A stretch of 64,000 bases of DNA from assembly GCF_022369515.1 (NCBI RefSeq), contig NZ_CP059724.1, positions 2,790,001-2,854,000 on the forward strand, written 5' to 3'. Shown here in pieces: positions 7,424 to 15,615 of the stretch (positions within the stretch are counted from its first letter, which is position 1; each line of letters starts with the position of its first letter). Position numbers and translations under genes: made by a program. Source of the stretch: Paenibacillus sp. 19GGS1-52. GTDB lineage: Bacteria > Bacillota > Bacilli > Paenibacillales > Paenibacillaceae. The notes below the pieces were generated by a model, which was given only the letters and a program-made list of their open reading frames with translations, ran no database searches and had not been told where the DNA came from.

Positions 7424-9709
7424 ATGAATATCGGATCACTGATTCGCGGCTTGCTGGGAGACAATAAGCTAGGTGAGCCTAAGTCCTTGGAGTTGAAAGA
7501 AGGACAAATCGTGCGCGGTGTCGTTCTGAGTGTATCGGATTCGGGCAAGGAAGCACTTGTGCAGATTCAAGGAACGCCTGTTCGTGCGGAATTGGAAACA
7601 CCTCTACAACCGGGACAAACGTTAAACTTACAGGTTGGCCTGCCCGGGGAAGGCGGATTACCGGTATTAAAGCCGGTCTCCCTCGGCGAAGCTGCACTAG
7701 TCTCTCCACAAAGTATGGGGGAGGCTTTGGAGTCACTTGGTTTGAGTGATTCCAAAGCAGGACGTGAGATTATACAGGCCATGCAGTCTGGGGGTTTGGT
7801 ATTAACCAAAGAAACTGCGGCGAAGCTGGATGCTGTGATGAATGCCAAGCCTGCTGGCGTATCTGCAACAGAATGGCTGGAAGCCGCTGTGATTTCTGTG
7901 AAGAGAGGGTTGCCGGTTACAGTTGAGAGTGTAAAAGGTTTGCAGCAGGCTGTGTTTGGGCCGCAACTGCATCAGCTTTTGGCTACGCTGGAGGAGAGTT
8001 TAAGCCTCTGGGCAAGTCAGGAAGCTGGGAAGAGTGAATTGCCCGCTGGAACAGGAGAACAGAAGCTAACTGCTCCTCAAGCTTCAGGAACAGCAAGTGC
8101 TGTGATTGTTGGTGCCGCAGATACGGGGAATGAGCAGGCTGTCAATTCTCAGACTGGTAAAGCTGGTGTGCAGACTACGGGAGCCGTATCCGAGGAGCAA
8201 CCTGTGCCAGCTGGTGCTATTCAAACAACAGAGTCTCGGAATAAGACGAATCCTGCAGGGAATGTAGCTGCTCCAAGCTTGGCTAAATCGGAGACTAGTG
8301 GCTCAGGAGCTATTGCACTTGTTAATGTTCCAGAAGCATCCGAAGACAGTTCTGGAACTGCTGCGAGTCGGGCAGCGGTGGATACTGGAAAAACTGAAGT
8401 AGGAGCCAGTGCTAAAGGTAATACAGCTGCGGAGCCCGCTAAAGGTTCAACTCTTGCGAGCGGTAACAGTGCTCCTAGCGGTGTAGTTGCAAATGAAGTT
8501 GGTGCAGAGACGGAACAGAGTAGTGTTTCTGTGCGTTCCGGAGCAGCGCCAGAACGTACAGAAACCGCTAGAGCTGCGGCTACAGGCGCTGCTCTAGCGG
8601 GAGATGCTGCTGGGAAGACAACAGCAGCACCAAGCGGTACGGCCCTGCTCGCGAAGCTGCAGGGCGTGCTCACCGAGCTGCGCGTCACAGTGCCGCAGCT
8701 CGCCGTTGCTCTGGCCCCGCCCGCAAGCCCGGCGGAGCCAGAGCAAGCCCCTGCGGCAACCGTGCCGCCGCAGGTTGCCGCAACCGCTCCGCCCACAAGC
8801 GTGGCGGAGCCAAAGCAAGCTCCTGCGGCAACCGTGCCGCCGCAGGGTGCCGTAACCGCTCCGCCCGCAAGCGCGGCGGAGCCAAGGCAAGCCCCTGCGG
8901 CAAGCGTGCCGCCGCAGGTTGCCGCAACAGCCCCGCCTGCAACTGCGGCGGGGCAGCCCGCCACCCCCGACATAGAGTCGTGGGTGGGGCGGGTGCTTAA
9001 GCTGCTCGGTGCGGAGCACGAGCAGCAGGCCGTGCGGGGCGGCGCGGCTGGCGTAGCCGCCGAGGCACGTCCGGCGGCAGCTGTGCTGGCGGCTGCCGGG
9101 CGTGAGGCGCAGCTGGTACCTGCTGCGCTGGGGCAAACGATCAGCGGCGGAGATCACACCGCTGATACGCTCAAGGGCCTGCTGCTGCAGGTGCTTGGCA
9201 GCAGCGATGTTCCACCTGCGGTTAAAGAAGCCGCAGGCCAGTTGGTGCAGCAGCTGACTGGGCAACAGCTGCTGCTGAATACAGACCGTACAGCACCGTT
9301 CGCGCAGGTTACCCTATTCCTGCCGCTTCAGGGTTCGGATGGAGAGGAGACCGCCTCCGTGCATATACAATCACGGCGGGGCCGCAAGGGAGAACTGGAT
9401 GCTGCGAACTGCCGTCTCTGGTTTGATCTGAACATGAAGCAGTTAGGGCAGACATTGGTCGATGTACAAGTGGTTGACCGTATGGTTAGCCTCAAGCTGC
9501 ACAATAATGATCCATGGGTGCTTGAACTGCTGGAGCAGAGTCGTGACGATATCAAGACGTCCGTAGAGTCGATTGGCTACCAGTTGTCTGGTCTGAGAAC
9601 CGAACCCCTACCGGAGAAGAATGTAATGAATGATCTTGCCGGCAACAACGCTGGGAAACTGGCTGACTATGTCCCGGATTCTTACAAAGGAGTGGATTTC
9701 CGCATATGA
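7424..9709 (+). CDS. ylqG: YlqG-like protein, FliK-like C-terminus, Ala/Pro repeat linker
   Basis: Start is ATG 7424 after GGAGGGAGGAG; a TTG at 7403 would include the ribosome site. The 761-residue protein has an N-terminal domain (about 1-190), a long low-complexity Ala/Thr/Pro/Gly linker (about 200-560), and a C-terminal block (about 640-755) with a FliK-like pattern: LWFDLNMKQLGQTLVDVQV, then LLEQSRDDIKTSVESIGYQL. The linker holds three 72-bp tandem repeats at 8717-8932. It overlaps ylqH by 4 nt. Position before ylqH and homology to flagellar hook-length proteins suggest a link to export switching; this is inference. Confidence 0.75.
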   Translation: MNIGSLIRGLLGDNKLGEPKSLELKEGQIVRGVVLSVSDSGKEALVQIQGTPVRAELETPLQPGQTLNLQVGLPGEGGLPVLKPVSLGEAALVSPQSMGEALESLGLSDSKAGREIIQAMQSGGLVLTKETAAKLDAVMNAKPAGVSATEWLEAAVISVKRGLPVTVESVKGLQQAVFGPQLHQLLATLEESLSLWASQEAGKSELPAGTGEQKLTAPQASGTASAVIVGAADTGNEQAVNSQTGKAGVQTTGAVSEEQPVPAGAIQTTESRNKTNPAGNVAAPSLAKSETSGSGAIALVNVPEASEDSSGTAASRAAVDTGKTEVGASAKGNTAAEPAKGSTLASGNSAPSGVVANEVGAETEQSSVSVRSGAAPERTETARAAATGAALAGDAAGKTTAAPSGTALLAKLQGVLTELRVTVPQLAVALAPPASPAEPEQAPAATVPPQVAATAPPTSVAEPKQAPAATVPPQGAVTAPPASAAEPRQAPAASVPPQVAATAPPATAAGQPATPDIESWVGRVLKLLGAEHEQQAVRGGAAGVAAEARPAAAVLAAAGREAQLVPAALGQTISGGDHTADTLKGLLLQVLGSSDVPPAVKEAAGQLVQQLTGQQLLLNTDRTAPFAQVTLFLPLQGSDGEETASVHIQSRRGRKGELDAANCRLWFDLNMKQLGQTLVDVQVVDRMVSLKLHNNDPWVLELLEQSRDDIKTSVESIGYQLSGLRTEPLPEKNVMNDLAGNNAGKLADYVPDSYKGVDFRI
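8717..8932 (+). repeat. Three 72-bp in-frame tandem repeats in ylqG
   Basis: Units 8717-8788, 8789-8860 and 8861-8932 each encode 24 residues of the form PPASxAEPxQAPAATVPPQV plus AATA. The stretch is much richer in GC than the rest of the gene, which also produces long spurious frames on the opposite strand. Confidence 0.85.
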
Positions 9710-10008
9710 ATGAACCGGATAATGAAGCTCCGCAGAGACTTAAAAAAGCGGTCGCACTCAAATATAGCCCTGGCCAAAGCGAAGCTCCGGTCATCGTTGC
9801 CAAAGGTCAGGGCGCTGTAGCAGATATTATTCTCCAAAAAGCTAAAGAGAATGGCGTTGCCGTGCAAGAGGATGCTGCGCTGGTCGAAGTGCTTTCCAAG
9901 CTGGATCTGGACCAACAGATTCCACCTGAGCTCTATCAGCTTGTAGCTGAAATCTTGAGTTTTGTGTATCAGAGCGATCAATCCGCCGGAGCACGGAGAC
10001 AGAAATGA
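9706..10008 (+). CDS. ylqH: YlqH, FlhB C-terminal-like protein
   Basis: 100 residues resembling the cytoplasmic C-terminal domain of FlhB/EscU export-switch proteins: RLKKAVALKYSPGQSEAPVIVAKGQGAVADIILQKAKENGV, then L..LDLDQQIPPELYQLVAEILSFVYQ. The NPTH autocleavage motif of full FlhB is replaced by KYSPG. It overlaps both ylqG (4 nt) and yraN (4 nt), so the three genes are coupled. No transmembrane part, as in B. subtilis YlqH. Precise role unknown. Confidence 0.85.
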   Translation: MNEPDNEAPQRLKKAVALKYSPGQSEAPVIVAKGQGAVADIILQKAKENGVAVQEDAALVEVLSKLDLDQQIPPELYQLVAEILSFVYQSDQSAGARRQK

Positions 10009-10391
10009 AAGAGCAGTACCCCAAGGAACGATACAACCGTAAACAAAAGGGTGCAACTGCTGAGGAAGCTGCCGTGCAATATCTGGTTTCGCGGGGTTAT
10101 TCCATTCTGGAACGCAATTGGCGTTGTCGTAGCGGAGAGCTTGATATTATTGCAGAGAACAAGGGTATCCTCTTCTTCGTCGAAGTTCGCAGCCGCAGCG
10201 GAACTTTGCTGCAGGGAACGCCGGAAGAGTCAGTAAATGCTCGCAAAATACATCAAGTCCGCAGTACAGCACAGGTATATTTGCATATGAAAGGCTATGA
10301 AGAGAGTATGATTTCATTTGATGTCATAACCGTTATATTAAATGAGGATTTAAGCATAGCTTCTCTTGGTCATATCCGCGAAGCCTTCTGA
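10005..10391 (+). CDS. yraN: UPF0102 (YraN) family nuclease-like protein
   Basis: 128 residues with the family layout: G(A)xAEEAAVQYLVSRGYSILERNWRCRSGELDIIAENKGILFFVEVRSR. The GELDII...FVEVRSR arrangement resembles the Asp/Glu-x-Lys fold of Holliday-junction resolvase-like nucleases, though the usual VEVK lysine is an arginine here. Biochemical role is not firmly established for the family. ATG overlaps the ylqH stop. Confidence 0.9.
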   Translation: MKEQYPKERYNRKQKGATAEEAAVQYLVSRGYSILERNWRCRSGELDIIAENKGILFFVEVRSRSGTLLQGTPEESVNARKIHQVRSTAQVYLHMKGYEESMISFDVITVILNEDLSIASLGHIREAF

Positions 10392-10521
10392 TCGTATAAT
10401 CGTGTAGTGTATTCATTTTATATGAAGTCCTTACATAGCCGTGGTACATTGGGTCACTTTGCAAAAGAAATGGGTAAACATTATTGTAACTTTTAATGTC
10501 ATCATGAGGAGGATTATCCGA

Positions 10522-10935
10522 GTGAAGAATCAACCATTTGAAATAGGTGTGAGTTTTACTTGTCCGAATTGCCAACAAAAAATCGAAGTGGAATTTAACG
10601 GAGAGCCTTTATCTGTTGTCTGCTGCGCTCAATGCGATAAATCTTTTACCGTTATGCGGCCTGCCATAGCGGAGGAAATATTAATCGATTGGGAGAATGA
10701 AGCCTTATTCCAAAAAATTCGTGCTGAAAAAACACAAACCAACAATAGCAGTCTTTTAGCGCTTATTATTAGAGTCATTGAACTGCTCACCTGGCGCGAT
10801 AAAGGCGATGGACAGGTAGAAGCAATTCGAGAAATGCGCGGCTGGCTTATCGAGAATGAGGACAAAGCGCCGCCAATAGCTGAATTGATTCAAATGGATG
10901 TCAATCACCGTACGAATAGACGTAATATGGAATAA
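10522..10935 (+). CDS. Zinc-ribbon hypothetical protein
   Basis: The start is GTG 10522 because GAGGAGG lies at 10506-10512. The 137-residue protein has an N-terminal zinc-binding pattern CPNCQ...CCAQCD (about 13-35) and a mostly helical rest with one hydrophobic stretch (NSSLLALIIRVIELL). No family recognised. It is followed by the phosphoesterase gene at 10978 and is likely cotranscribed with it. Confidence 0.6.
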   Translation: MKNQPFEIGVSFTCPNCQQKIEVEFNGEPLSVVCCAQCDKSFTVMRPAIAEEILIDWENEALFQKIRAEKTQTNNSSLLALIIRVIELLTWRDKGDGQVEAIREMRGWLIENEDKAPPIAELIQMDVNHRTNRRNME

Positions 10936-10977
10936 TGATGTCTATTCCGACAGAGGATGAACGAAAGAAGGGTAATT

Positions 10978-11487
10978 ATGGCTAATGTATTTTTTACCTC
11001 AGACCATCACTTTGGACATAAACATATCATTGATTTCGAATCTCGTCCTTTCAGCGATGTAGAGCAGATGAACGAGGTTATGATCGATAGCTGGAATTCT
11101 ATCGTGGGAAAAGATGATAAAGTCTTTCACTTGGGGGATTTTTCATTCCTAAATAAGGAAGCGACCCGCAATATTGTGGCTAGACTAAAGGGTTACAAAA
11201 TATTGATACTTGGGAATCACGATCGCGGCCGTACCCGGAGCTGGTGGCTGGACGTGGGATTTGATGAGGTTAGCGAGTATGCAGTGATTTATAAGGATTT
11301 CTTTTTCCTCTCCCATGAGCCAATGTACATGAATAAGCACATGCCTTACGTGAATGTGCACGGTCATATTCATAACCAGAAGTACGAAGGTAATCATCAT
11401 TTTAATATTTGTGTGGAACATTGGGAGTATAAACCCCTATCCTTTGAGCAGATTAGGGAAGCTGTTGTGGCTAGTGAAGAAGGTTAA
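10978..11487 (+). CDS. Calcineurin-like metallophosphoesterase
   Basis: 169 residues with the five metal-binding motifs of the superfamily in order: FFTSDHHFGH (D and H), HLGDFSF (GD), LGNHDR (GNHD), LSHEP (H) and VNVHGHIHN (GHxH). The ATG at 10978 is preferred over 10957 because AGAAGGG stands 8-10 nt upstream. Small single-domain enzymes of this type have varied or unknown substrates, so no specific reaction is claimed. It is the last host gene before comM. Confidence 0.85.
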   Translation: MANVFFTSDHHFGHKHIIDFESRPFSDVEQMNEVMIDSWNSIVGKDDKVFHLGDFSFLNKEATRNIVARLKGYKILILGNHDRGRTRSWWLDVGFDEVSEYAVIYKDFFFLSHEPMYMNKHMPYVNVHGHIHNQKYEGNHHFNICVEHWEYKPLSFEQIREAVVASEEG

Positions 11488-11618
11488 CATTACAGTTCAA
11501 TAGAACCAATTATGCACACTTATGCAATAAGATATAATCAGAAAATAAGGAAGCACCTTTTTTCTTGAATTTATGACGCCTGTTATAGGCGTACTTCAGG
11601 AATCGAGGTGTTTTTGTT

Positions 11619-11798
11619 ATGTATGGTAAAATGCACAGCGCATGTTTGTACGGAATTGAAGGGGTAATGATCGGTGTCGAGATTGATCTGGCCAACGGAT
11701 TGCCGCAGACGAATATTATAGGAAACAAAGACCATACTTATTTTCTGAATCCAAACTACCTATTCAGCGTATTACAATGTATGGTAAAATTATCCTAA
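11619..11798 (+). pseudogene. comM: 5' fragment of comM/yifB cut by the prophage
   Basis: MYGKMHSACLYGIEGVMIG and the following IDLANGLPQTNIIG are the N-terminus of the Mg-chelatase-like AAA+ protein ComM (YifB); GAGGTG at 11605-11610 is its ribosome site. After codon 35 the frame enters the prophage and ends at TAA 11796-11798, giving a 59-residue stub. The remaining 529 codons resume at 47916. Joining GGA 11721-11723 to CTG 47916 restores an unbroken 564-codon gene. ComM homologues promote branch migration during natural transformation in Gram-negatives. Confidence 0.9.
11712..11723. other. attL core
   Basis: AATATTATAGGA, identical to the core at 47904-47915. The neighbouring phage bases 11724-11743 form one arm of the rebuilt attP palindrome. 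The core covers comM codons 32-35 (NIIG). Confidence 0.85.
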
Positions 11799-11830
11799 CA
11801 TTGAAAACTAAATAAAAGGAGATTACATAG

Positions 11831-12280
11831 ATGGGAATATTTTCGTCAAGTCCAGAAAAGAAAGCTAAGAAACAAGAAGACAAAGATTTTCGCAAAGCTC
11901 TTGAAGCAGTAGGAAGAACTAATTATGTTATGGTTCATCATATTGGAGGCTTTCCCGGTATAGATGCAAACTCAATACTTGGAGTTAGTCAGGGTGTTGA
12001 AAAGAACACTCTTAGACTCAATGGGATACCTGTCACCGTTACAGGCTTGCAATGGGGTGAATCAGGCGAACGTTCACTAGGTAAAGCTGCTGTTGGGGCA
12101 ATTGGCTTAGGATTGCTTACAGGCGGTATTGGAGCTATAGCAGGTGCTGCTATCGGTGGTAAGAAGCAAGATAATAGTACAGTTACAATGACTTGCACGG
12201 ATAGTGAAGGCATAATGGAATACACAGTGTACATTCGTGCTGATGCTGAGAAATATCAGAAATTAGCTTCTTTATTGTAA
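11831..12280 (+). CDS. Prophage left-end protein with a glycine-zipper segment
   Basis: 149 residues: a basic N-terminus rich in lysine and glutamate (1-22), a beta-rich middle, then a glycine/alanine-rich hydrophobic stretch at about 96-118 (VGAIGLGLLTGGIGAIAGAAIGG) resembling glycine-zipper membrane segments, and a soluble tail. AAAGGAG lies at 11815-11821. A decayed piece of a homologue of this gene survives in the relic downstream of comM (50137-50181). Function unknown. Confidence 0.7.
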   Translation: MGIFSSSPEKKAKKQEDKDFRKALEAVGRTNYVMVHHIGGFPGIDANSILGVSQGVEKNTLRLNGIPVTVTGLQWGESGERSLGKAAVGAIGLGLLTGGIGAIAGAAIGGKKQDNSTVTMTCTDSEGIMEYTVYIRADAEKYQKLASLL

Positions 12281-12360
12281 GAAGGAAGTTAAAGCGCTAG
12301 CATTAACAATATAGAATTATACGAGAAGTTTGAAGATGATAAAGGTGGGAAAAGAACAGC

Positions 12361-12882
12361 ATGAGAATCGGTGGTGGCCCCGTTGTTGCTAAACCCGGAG
12401 AACTAATTTTTCTGGGATTATTTATTATTATGCCAATTGGTATGGCGTTGGATTACGGGATTGGGGGTGCGGTATTATATTTAGTGATTCTCATAACATC
12501 CGGTATTGGTTATCATTTATGGCAAGAGCGTAAGTGGGACAAGGATTTATCTCTGTTCTATAAACAAATAGAAAGGAGTGGATACAAAAGATTTTATTAT
12601 ATTAGGAATTTAAAGGATACCCCTTCAAGTGATAATTATTACAATATTTCAGATATCCAAGTTAATAAACGAAACGAAGTAATAATTTCACATTTTAGAA
12701 ACCTTGATCATCCCAACAAAGTGTTTACATTTAGCCACTCAAACACCAAAGGTTTTCGAAGTGGAACTCATTTAAAACTAGACCGTTTATTTGACACTAT
12801 AGTCCTTCGTACTCATAAGGCGGATATTTATGGACTTATTGCAGGGCACTATGATGGTTATTTTGTGTTTGAACGTAGATAA
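12361..12882 (+). CDS. Prophage hypothetical membrane protein
   Basis: 173 residues with two hydrophobic segments near the N-terminus (about 15-32 and 33-52) and a soluble C-terminal domain of about 115 residues. AAAGGTGGG lies 12 nt before the ATG. No family recognised. It lies between two other small genes at the left end, a zone where phages often carry lysogenic-conversion or immunity genes. Confidence 0.6.
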   Translation: MRIGGGPVVAKPGELIFLGLFIIMPIGMALDYGIGGAVLYLVILITSGIGYHLWQERKWDKDLSLFYKQIERSGYKRFYYIRNLKDTPSSDNYYNISDIQVNKRNEVIISHFRNLDHPNKVFTFSHSNTKGFRSGTHLKLDRLFDTIVLRTHKADIYGLIAGHYDGYFVFERR

Positions 12883-12934
12883 CCTCTTATACTTATTTCA
12901 TAATTCATATTAGAATGGAGCAAAATTTACATAT

Positions 12935-13138
12935 ATGAACTTAATCATCAATTACACTATTAATCGCTTAACAGCACCAGGGCAATTCCAATATAAGAAT
13001 AAATCTACAACTCTTAACCTCACTTGTAGTTTAGACGATATTGACGATCTGCTCAAAGAGGCCGTTAAAGCGATTATATTAATCGAAGATGTGAAGCCTG
13101 ATCAGATTAAAATTTCTGGACTAATGAAGGTTAAGTAA
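12935..13138 (+). CDS. Small prophage hypothetical protein
   Basis: 67 residues, soluble: a beta-like first half (NLIINYTINRLTAPGQFQYK) and an acidic helical second half ending in a lysine-rich tail. TGGAG lies at 12915-12919. No family recognised. Confidence 0.55.
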   Translation: MNLIINYTINRLTAPGQFQYKNKSTTLNLTCSLDDIDDLLKEAVKAIILIEDVKPDQIKISGLMKVK

Positions 13139-13187
13139 ACTGCAATAATGAAGAGAATGACTTTTTGTATAGAAATGAGGAGATATT

Positions 13188-13826
13188 CTGGATAGTAAAA
13201 CTGTAACAAGTGCTGCTAAGTTTTTTTCTTTGATTGCAGAACAAAATATTAGTGAAATCGAAAAAATTCATAGCAAAATTCGGAATAGCCGATTTATTGG
13301 AACTAATATCTTTTTCTTTGCAAGCATTTTAATAATAATTGCTTATATATACTTCAGCACTATGCAACTGAAAAGTCCCTTGTTTATAGCATTGCCATTA
13401 ATCATCGTAACTCCTATATTTATTCCAATTAGTATGTATAAGTTATTGAATGATTTCTTGATAGGTATACTTGCTATAATTTACGGTATTTGTTTCGAAA
13501 TTTTAGTGGGTGGAGTTATATTTATAACGCTTAAGAGTCATAAGTTAAACTTAGATTCTAATATAATACCTTTAGTTTTACAAAGTCTCTTTTTTTTATT
13601 TCTTTTGTATGCGTTATTTCAATCAAGTAGAAGAATATCTGAATTATGGATACTTTCATTTTTCAATAAAAACTATGTATTAACCGCTAGCCTCATGAAT
13701 GGTCATGAGGCTGTGGGTAGACTAGTAACAATAACTAAAAAAGGGGACTACATTGTCAAAATAAGTGATAATGAAGTTTTGATAAAAAATAATTCAATTA
13801 GTATGTTGAGAATTGATGAGTTTTAA
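13188..13826 (+). CDS. Prophage four-helix membrane protein, non-ATG start
   Basis: About 212 residues with four strong hydrophobic segments in the middle (roughly 40-60, 65-87, 92-115 and 122-143) and a soluble C-terminal domain ending MLRIDEF. No ATG is available. GAGGAG at 13177-13182 points to CTG 13188 (or ATT 13185); the first TTG, 13230, has no ribosome site and would drop 14 residues. Function unknown. Confidence 0.55.
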   Translation: MDSKTVTSAAKFFSLIAEQNISEIEKIHSKIRNSRFIGTNIFFFASILIIIAYIYFSTMQLKSPLFIALPLIIVTPIFIPISMYKLLNDFLIGILAIIYGICFEILVGGVIFITLKSHKLNLDSNIIPLVLQSLFFLFLLYALFQSSRRISELWILSFFNKNYVLTASLMNGHEAVGRLVTITKKGDYIVKISDNEVLIKNNSISMLRIDEF

Positions 13827-13914
13827 AAGAAAATAACTCATAGTATAAACTTACCACTAATATCTCTCTCAACTCCTTGTTATGATATTTGTATCATCAC
13901 GACAGGAGATCATC

Positions 13915-14106
13915 ATGAAAAATAGCAAAGAAATAGAACTAGTAAAGGATTATATGAATGAGGATGAGAAGAGAGTTCAGATCTACAACATTCCAAACCT
14001 TGGAACGCTTATAATCAATGGTGAACCAGCAATTGATAACTGCAAAAAATTTGTAAAAATATTGATGGATGCAAAGAATAAGGATCAAAACAAAACTGTT
14101 GAATAA
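13915..14106 (+). CDS. Small prophage hypothetical protein
   Basis: 63 residues, acidic and soluble (MKNSKEIELVKDYMNEDEKR...). CAGGAG at 13903-13908 fixes the ATG at 13915. Part of the sequence (LGTLIINGEPAIDNCKKFVKILMD) looks like a small beta-alpha domain. Followed by a terminator shared with the convergent regulator gene. Confidence 0.6.
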   Translation: MKNSKEIELVKDYMNEDEKRVQIYNIPNLGTLIINGEPAIDNCKKFVKILMDAKNKDQNKTVE

Positions 14107-14109
14107 AGT

Positions 14110-14142
14110 AAAGCCCTTGAGGATTATCTCAGGGGCTTTTTT
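14110..14142. terminator. Terminator between convergent genes
   Basis: AAAGCCCTTGAG (14110-14121) pairs with CTCAGGGGCTTT (14129-14139) and is followed by TTTTT. Confidence 0.85.
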
Positions 14143-14160
14143 GTCTGTTACTCTTATGTA

Positions 14161-14346
14161 TTATTTCAATAGTTGGATTAATTTGGCCTGTGTTTCTTTA
14201 GGAATACTGTCACAGTTTTCATATAAGTTGATTAGATAGGTTATAACATCGCTCTCGTTAGATAATCCCAGCTCTGTTTTAATTTCCTGTAATCTTTCCT
14301 TTGTTGATTCATATACTTGTACCGTTTTTCTAACTTGCTCTTTCAC
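14161..14346 (-). CDS. Ribbon-helix-helix (Arc/CopG-type) regulator
   Basis: A 61-residue protein: VKEQVRKTVQVYESTKERL, then an acidic helix-turn LGLSNESDVITYLINLYEN. The strand RKTVQVYE followed by two helices is the ribbon-helix-helix layout of small DNA-binding dimers. GTG 14346 is preferred; AAGGAGAG lies upstream at 14359-14366. It is divergent from the operon at 14523, with promoters for both directions and five similar short sites in between, so it is the best candidate for a phage repressor. Confidence 0.65.
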   Translation of the reverse strand: MKEQVRKTVQVYESTKERLQEIKTELGLSNESDVITYLINLYENCDSIPKETQAKLIQLLK

Positions 14347-14380
14347 TTTTTTATCATCTCTCCTTAACTTGATATAATAA

Positions 14381-14487
14381 ATTATATCATATAATGTACC
14401 CAAAATCAAAGTATTTGAGTAGAATTATTTTATATATAGTACTCAAAAACGCTTTACATGTACTCAATACCGTGATATATTGGGTAC
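14381..14487. promoter_or_regulatory. Divergent promoters with five GTACYCAAW operator-like sites
   Basis: Rightward: TTTACA (14453-14458), 17 nt, TATATT (14476-14481) with an extended TG. Leftward: TTGATT (14404-14409), 17 nt, TATAAT (14381-14386). Repeats GTACCCAAA (14396-14404), TACTCAAA on minus (14414-14421), GTACTCAAA (14439-14447), GTACTCAAT (14460-14468) and GTACCCAAT on minus (14479-14487) overlap both promoters. Confidence 0.7.
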
Positions 14488-14522
14488 ATGAAAGACATAC
14501 CACATTAAAAGGGGGTGAGAAA

Positions 14523-14741
14523 ATGGTAACTAATATGTTAGGCGATTCATTAATCTTCAACCGTCTAATGTGGGTCATGTCAGATGAGGATTTCGAAGAG
14601 GTTCACAACTTATCAACCACTCATTTTAAATTAGTTAATGAACATTTCGATGCTGCACCGGAACGTCAAGCTGAGATCGTGGAAGAGGTTGAGTTATTGA
14701 GAAGTCGTAAAGCTGCTTTATTCGCTAAGTATCAAAACTAA
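14523..14741 (+). CDS. Small prophage hypothetical protein
   Basis: 72 residues, acidic and helical (MVTNMLGDSLIFNRLMWVMSD..., EIVEEVELLRSRKAALFAKYQN). AAAGGGGGTGAG lies just before ATG 14523. It is the first gene of the rightward operon controlled from 14453-14481. No family recognised. Confidence 0.65.
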   Translation: MVTNMLGDSLIFNRLMWVMSDEDFEEVHNLSTTHFKLVNEHFDAAPERQAEIVEEVELLRSRKAALFAKYQN

Positions 14742-14760
14742 TCTATTGGAGGAATAACAA

Positions 14761-15237
14761 ATGACAACCGCAACAATCAACGCACCAGAGAACAAGCCTG
14801 AAGCAGTATTTTATTTCGCAGAAATAGCAACAGAAAAGGTTAGTGTAACTGGTAACATCGTCTACAAAACATATCTTTTTGATTCATTAAAGGAAGCACA
14901 AAAAAGCGGTGTAGAATATCACATCGCAACATGGGAAGACATCAATGGGCTTGCTGATTTGGGTGTTTTTATTCATGACAAAATTGTGGTCACGCCTCAG
15001 GGGAAATTTCAACTCATATCTATCACACAGTTTGATGATGTTGAGGATGCGGAAGTTGAGGTTGATTGTATCTATAATTACGTGGGTGCTCCGCTTAGAT
15101 TGAATGAAGCCATTACTTGCCACTTACGTTGGAACAAAGGTAGCGAATTGCAATTCATTACTGACTGTGATGGTACTTATACCGCCTACGTCAAGAACGC
15201 AGACGGTCATGTCATTGCTTTAGATTACAGTATCTAA
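14761..15237 (+). CDS. Prophage hypothetical protein
   Basis: 158 residues, soluble, mainly beta, rich in aspartate and glutamate near residues 92-105. GGAGGAATAACAAATG gives a clear start 19 nt after the previous gene, so the two are cotranscribed. No family recognised. Confidence 0.65.
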   Translation: MTTATINAPENKPEAVFYFAEIATEKVSVTGNIVYKTYLFDSLKEAQKSGVEYHIATWEDINGLADLGVFIHDKIVVTPQGKFQLISITQFDDVEDAEVEVDCIYNYVGAPLRLNEAITCHLRWNKGSELQFITDCDGTYTAYVKNADGHVIALDYSI

Positions 15238-15268
15238 TCAAACACTTAGCGAGAGGTATGTGCATCAT

Positions 15269-15299
15269 TGGGTGGTGTTGCTGGTAACAACATCATCCA
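15269..15299 (+). other. 12-bp hairpin without a U-tract
   Basis: TGGGTGGTGTTG (15269-15280) pairs with CAACATCATCCA (15288-15299), with G-U pairs. No T run follows, so it is more likely an mRNA-processing or leader element than a terminator. Confidence 0.4.
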
Positions 15300-15396
15300 C
15301 ACATTTGTAATAAACTTTAAAGGAATTATATCATAGTTTGGGCTTATTTGTAAACTAATCACATCGGAAAACGCAACATTAAATGGAGGAATATAT

Positions 15397-15615
15397 ATGG
15401 AACTTACAATAACTAAAAATGAGGAAATGGCACGGTTTGTAAAGATACTATCTATCCCTTTTGATATGGGGATTACTATCGGTAAGATTTACCCAATCAT
15501 GCACAGTGAGCCAATTTACGTTTATGGTAGTGAGACTTATGTGATTGATGATCTAGGACGCGATAATAGAGGGCCATTCCTGGTTATGGGCTGCAAGAGA
15601 GAGTATTACTTATAA
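15397..15615 (+). CDS. Small prophage hypothetical protein
   Basis: 72 residues with strands separated by glycines (MGITIGKIYPIMHSEPIYVYGSETYVIDDLGRDNRGPFLV), a pattern seen in small barrel folds. TGGAGGA lies at 15383-15389. No family recognised. Confidence 0.6.
   Translation: MELTITKNEEMARFVKILSIPFDMGITIGKIYPIMHSEPIYVYGSETYVIDDLGRDNRGPFLVMGCKREYYL

Noticed and set aside
8221..9265. Long frames on the minus strand opposite ylqG (250 and 223 codons)
   Set aside because: They mirror the GC-rich Ala/Pro repeat region, have no ribosome sites and show low-complexity products; codon bias fits the plus-strand gene.
11619..11790. 14-bp direct repeat ATGTATGGTAAAAT (11619-11632 and 11777-11790) as an alternative attachment repeat
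   Set aside because: One copy lies upstream of the comM/phage junction and the pair does not flank any element; the 12-bp core with palindromic arms explains integration better. The second copy may be a -10 region.
12971..13138. Excisionase (directionality factor) among the small left-end genes
   Set aside because: Position is suitable but no sequence feature identifies one; naming any of them would be guesswork.
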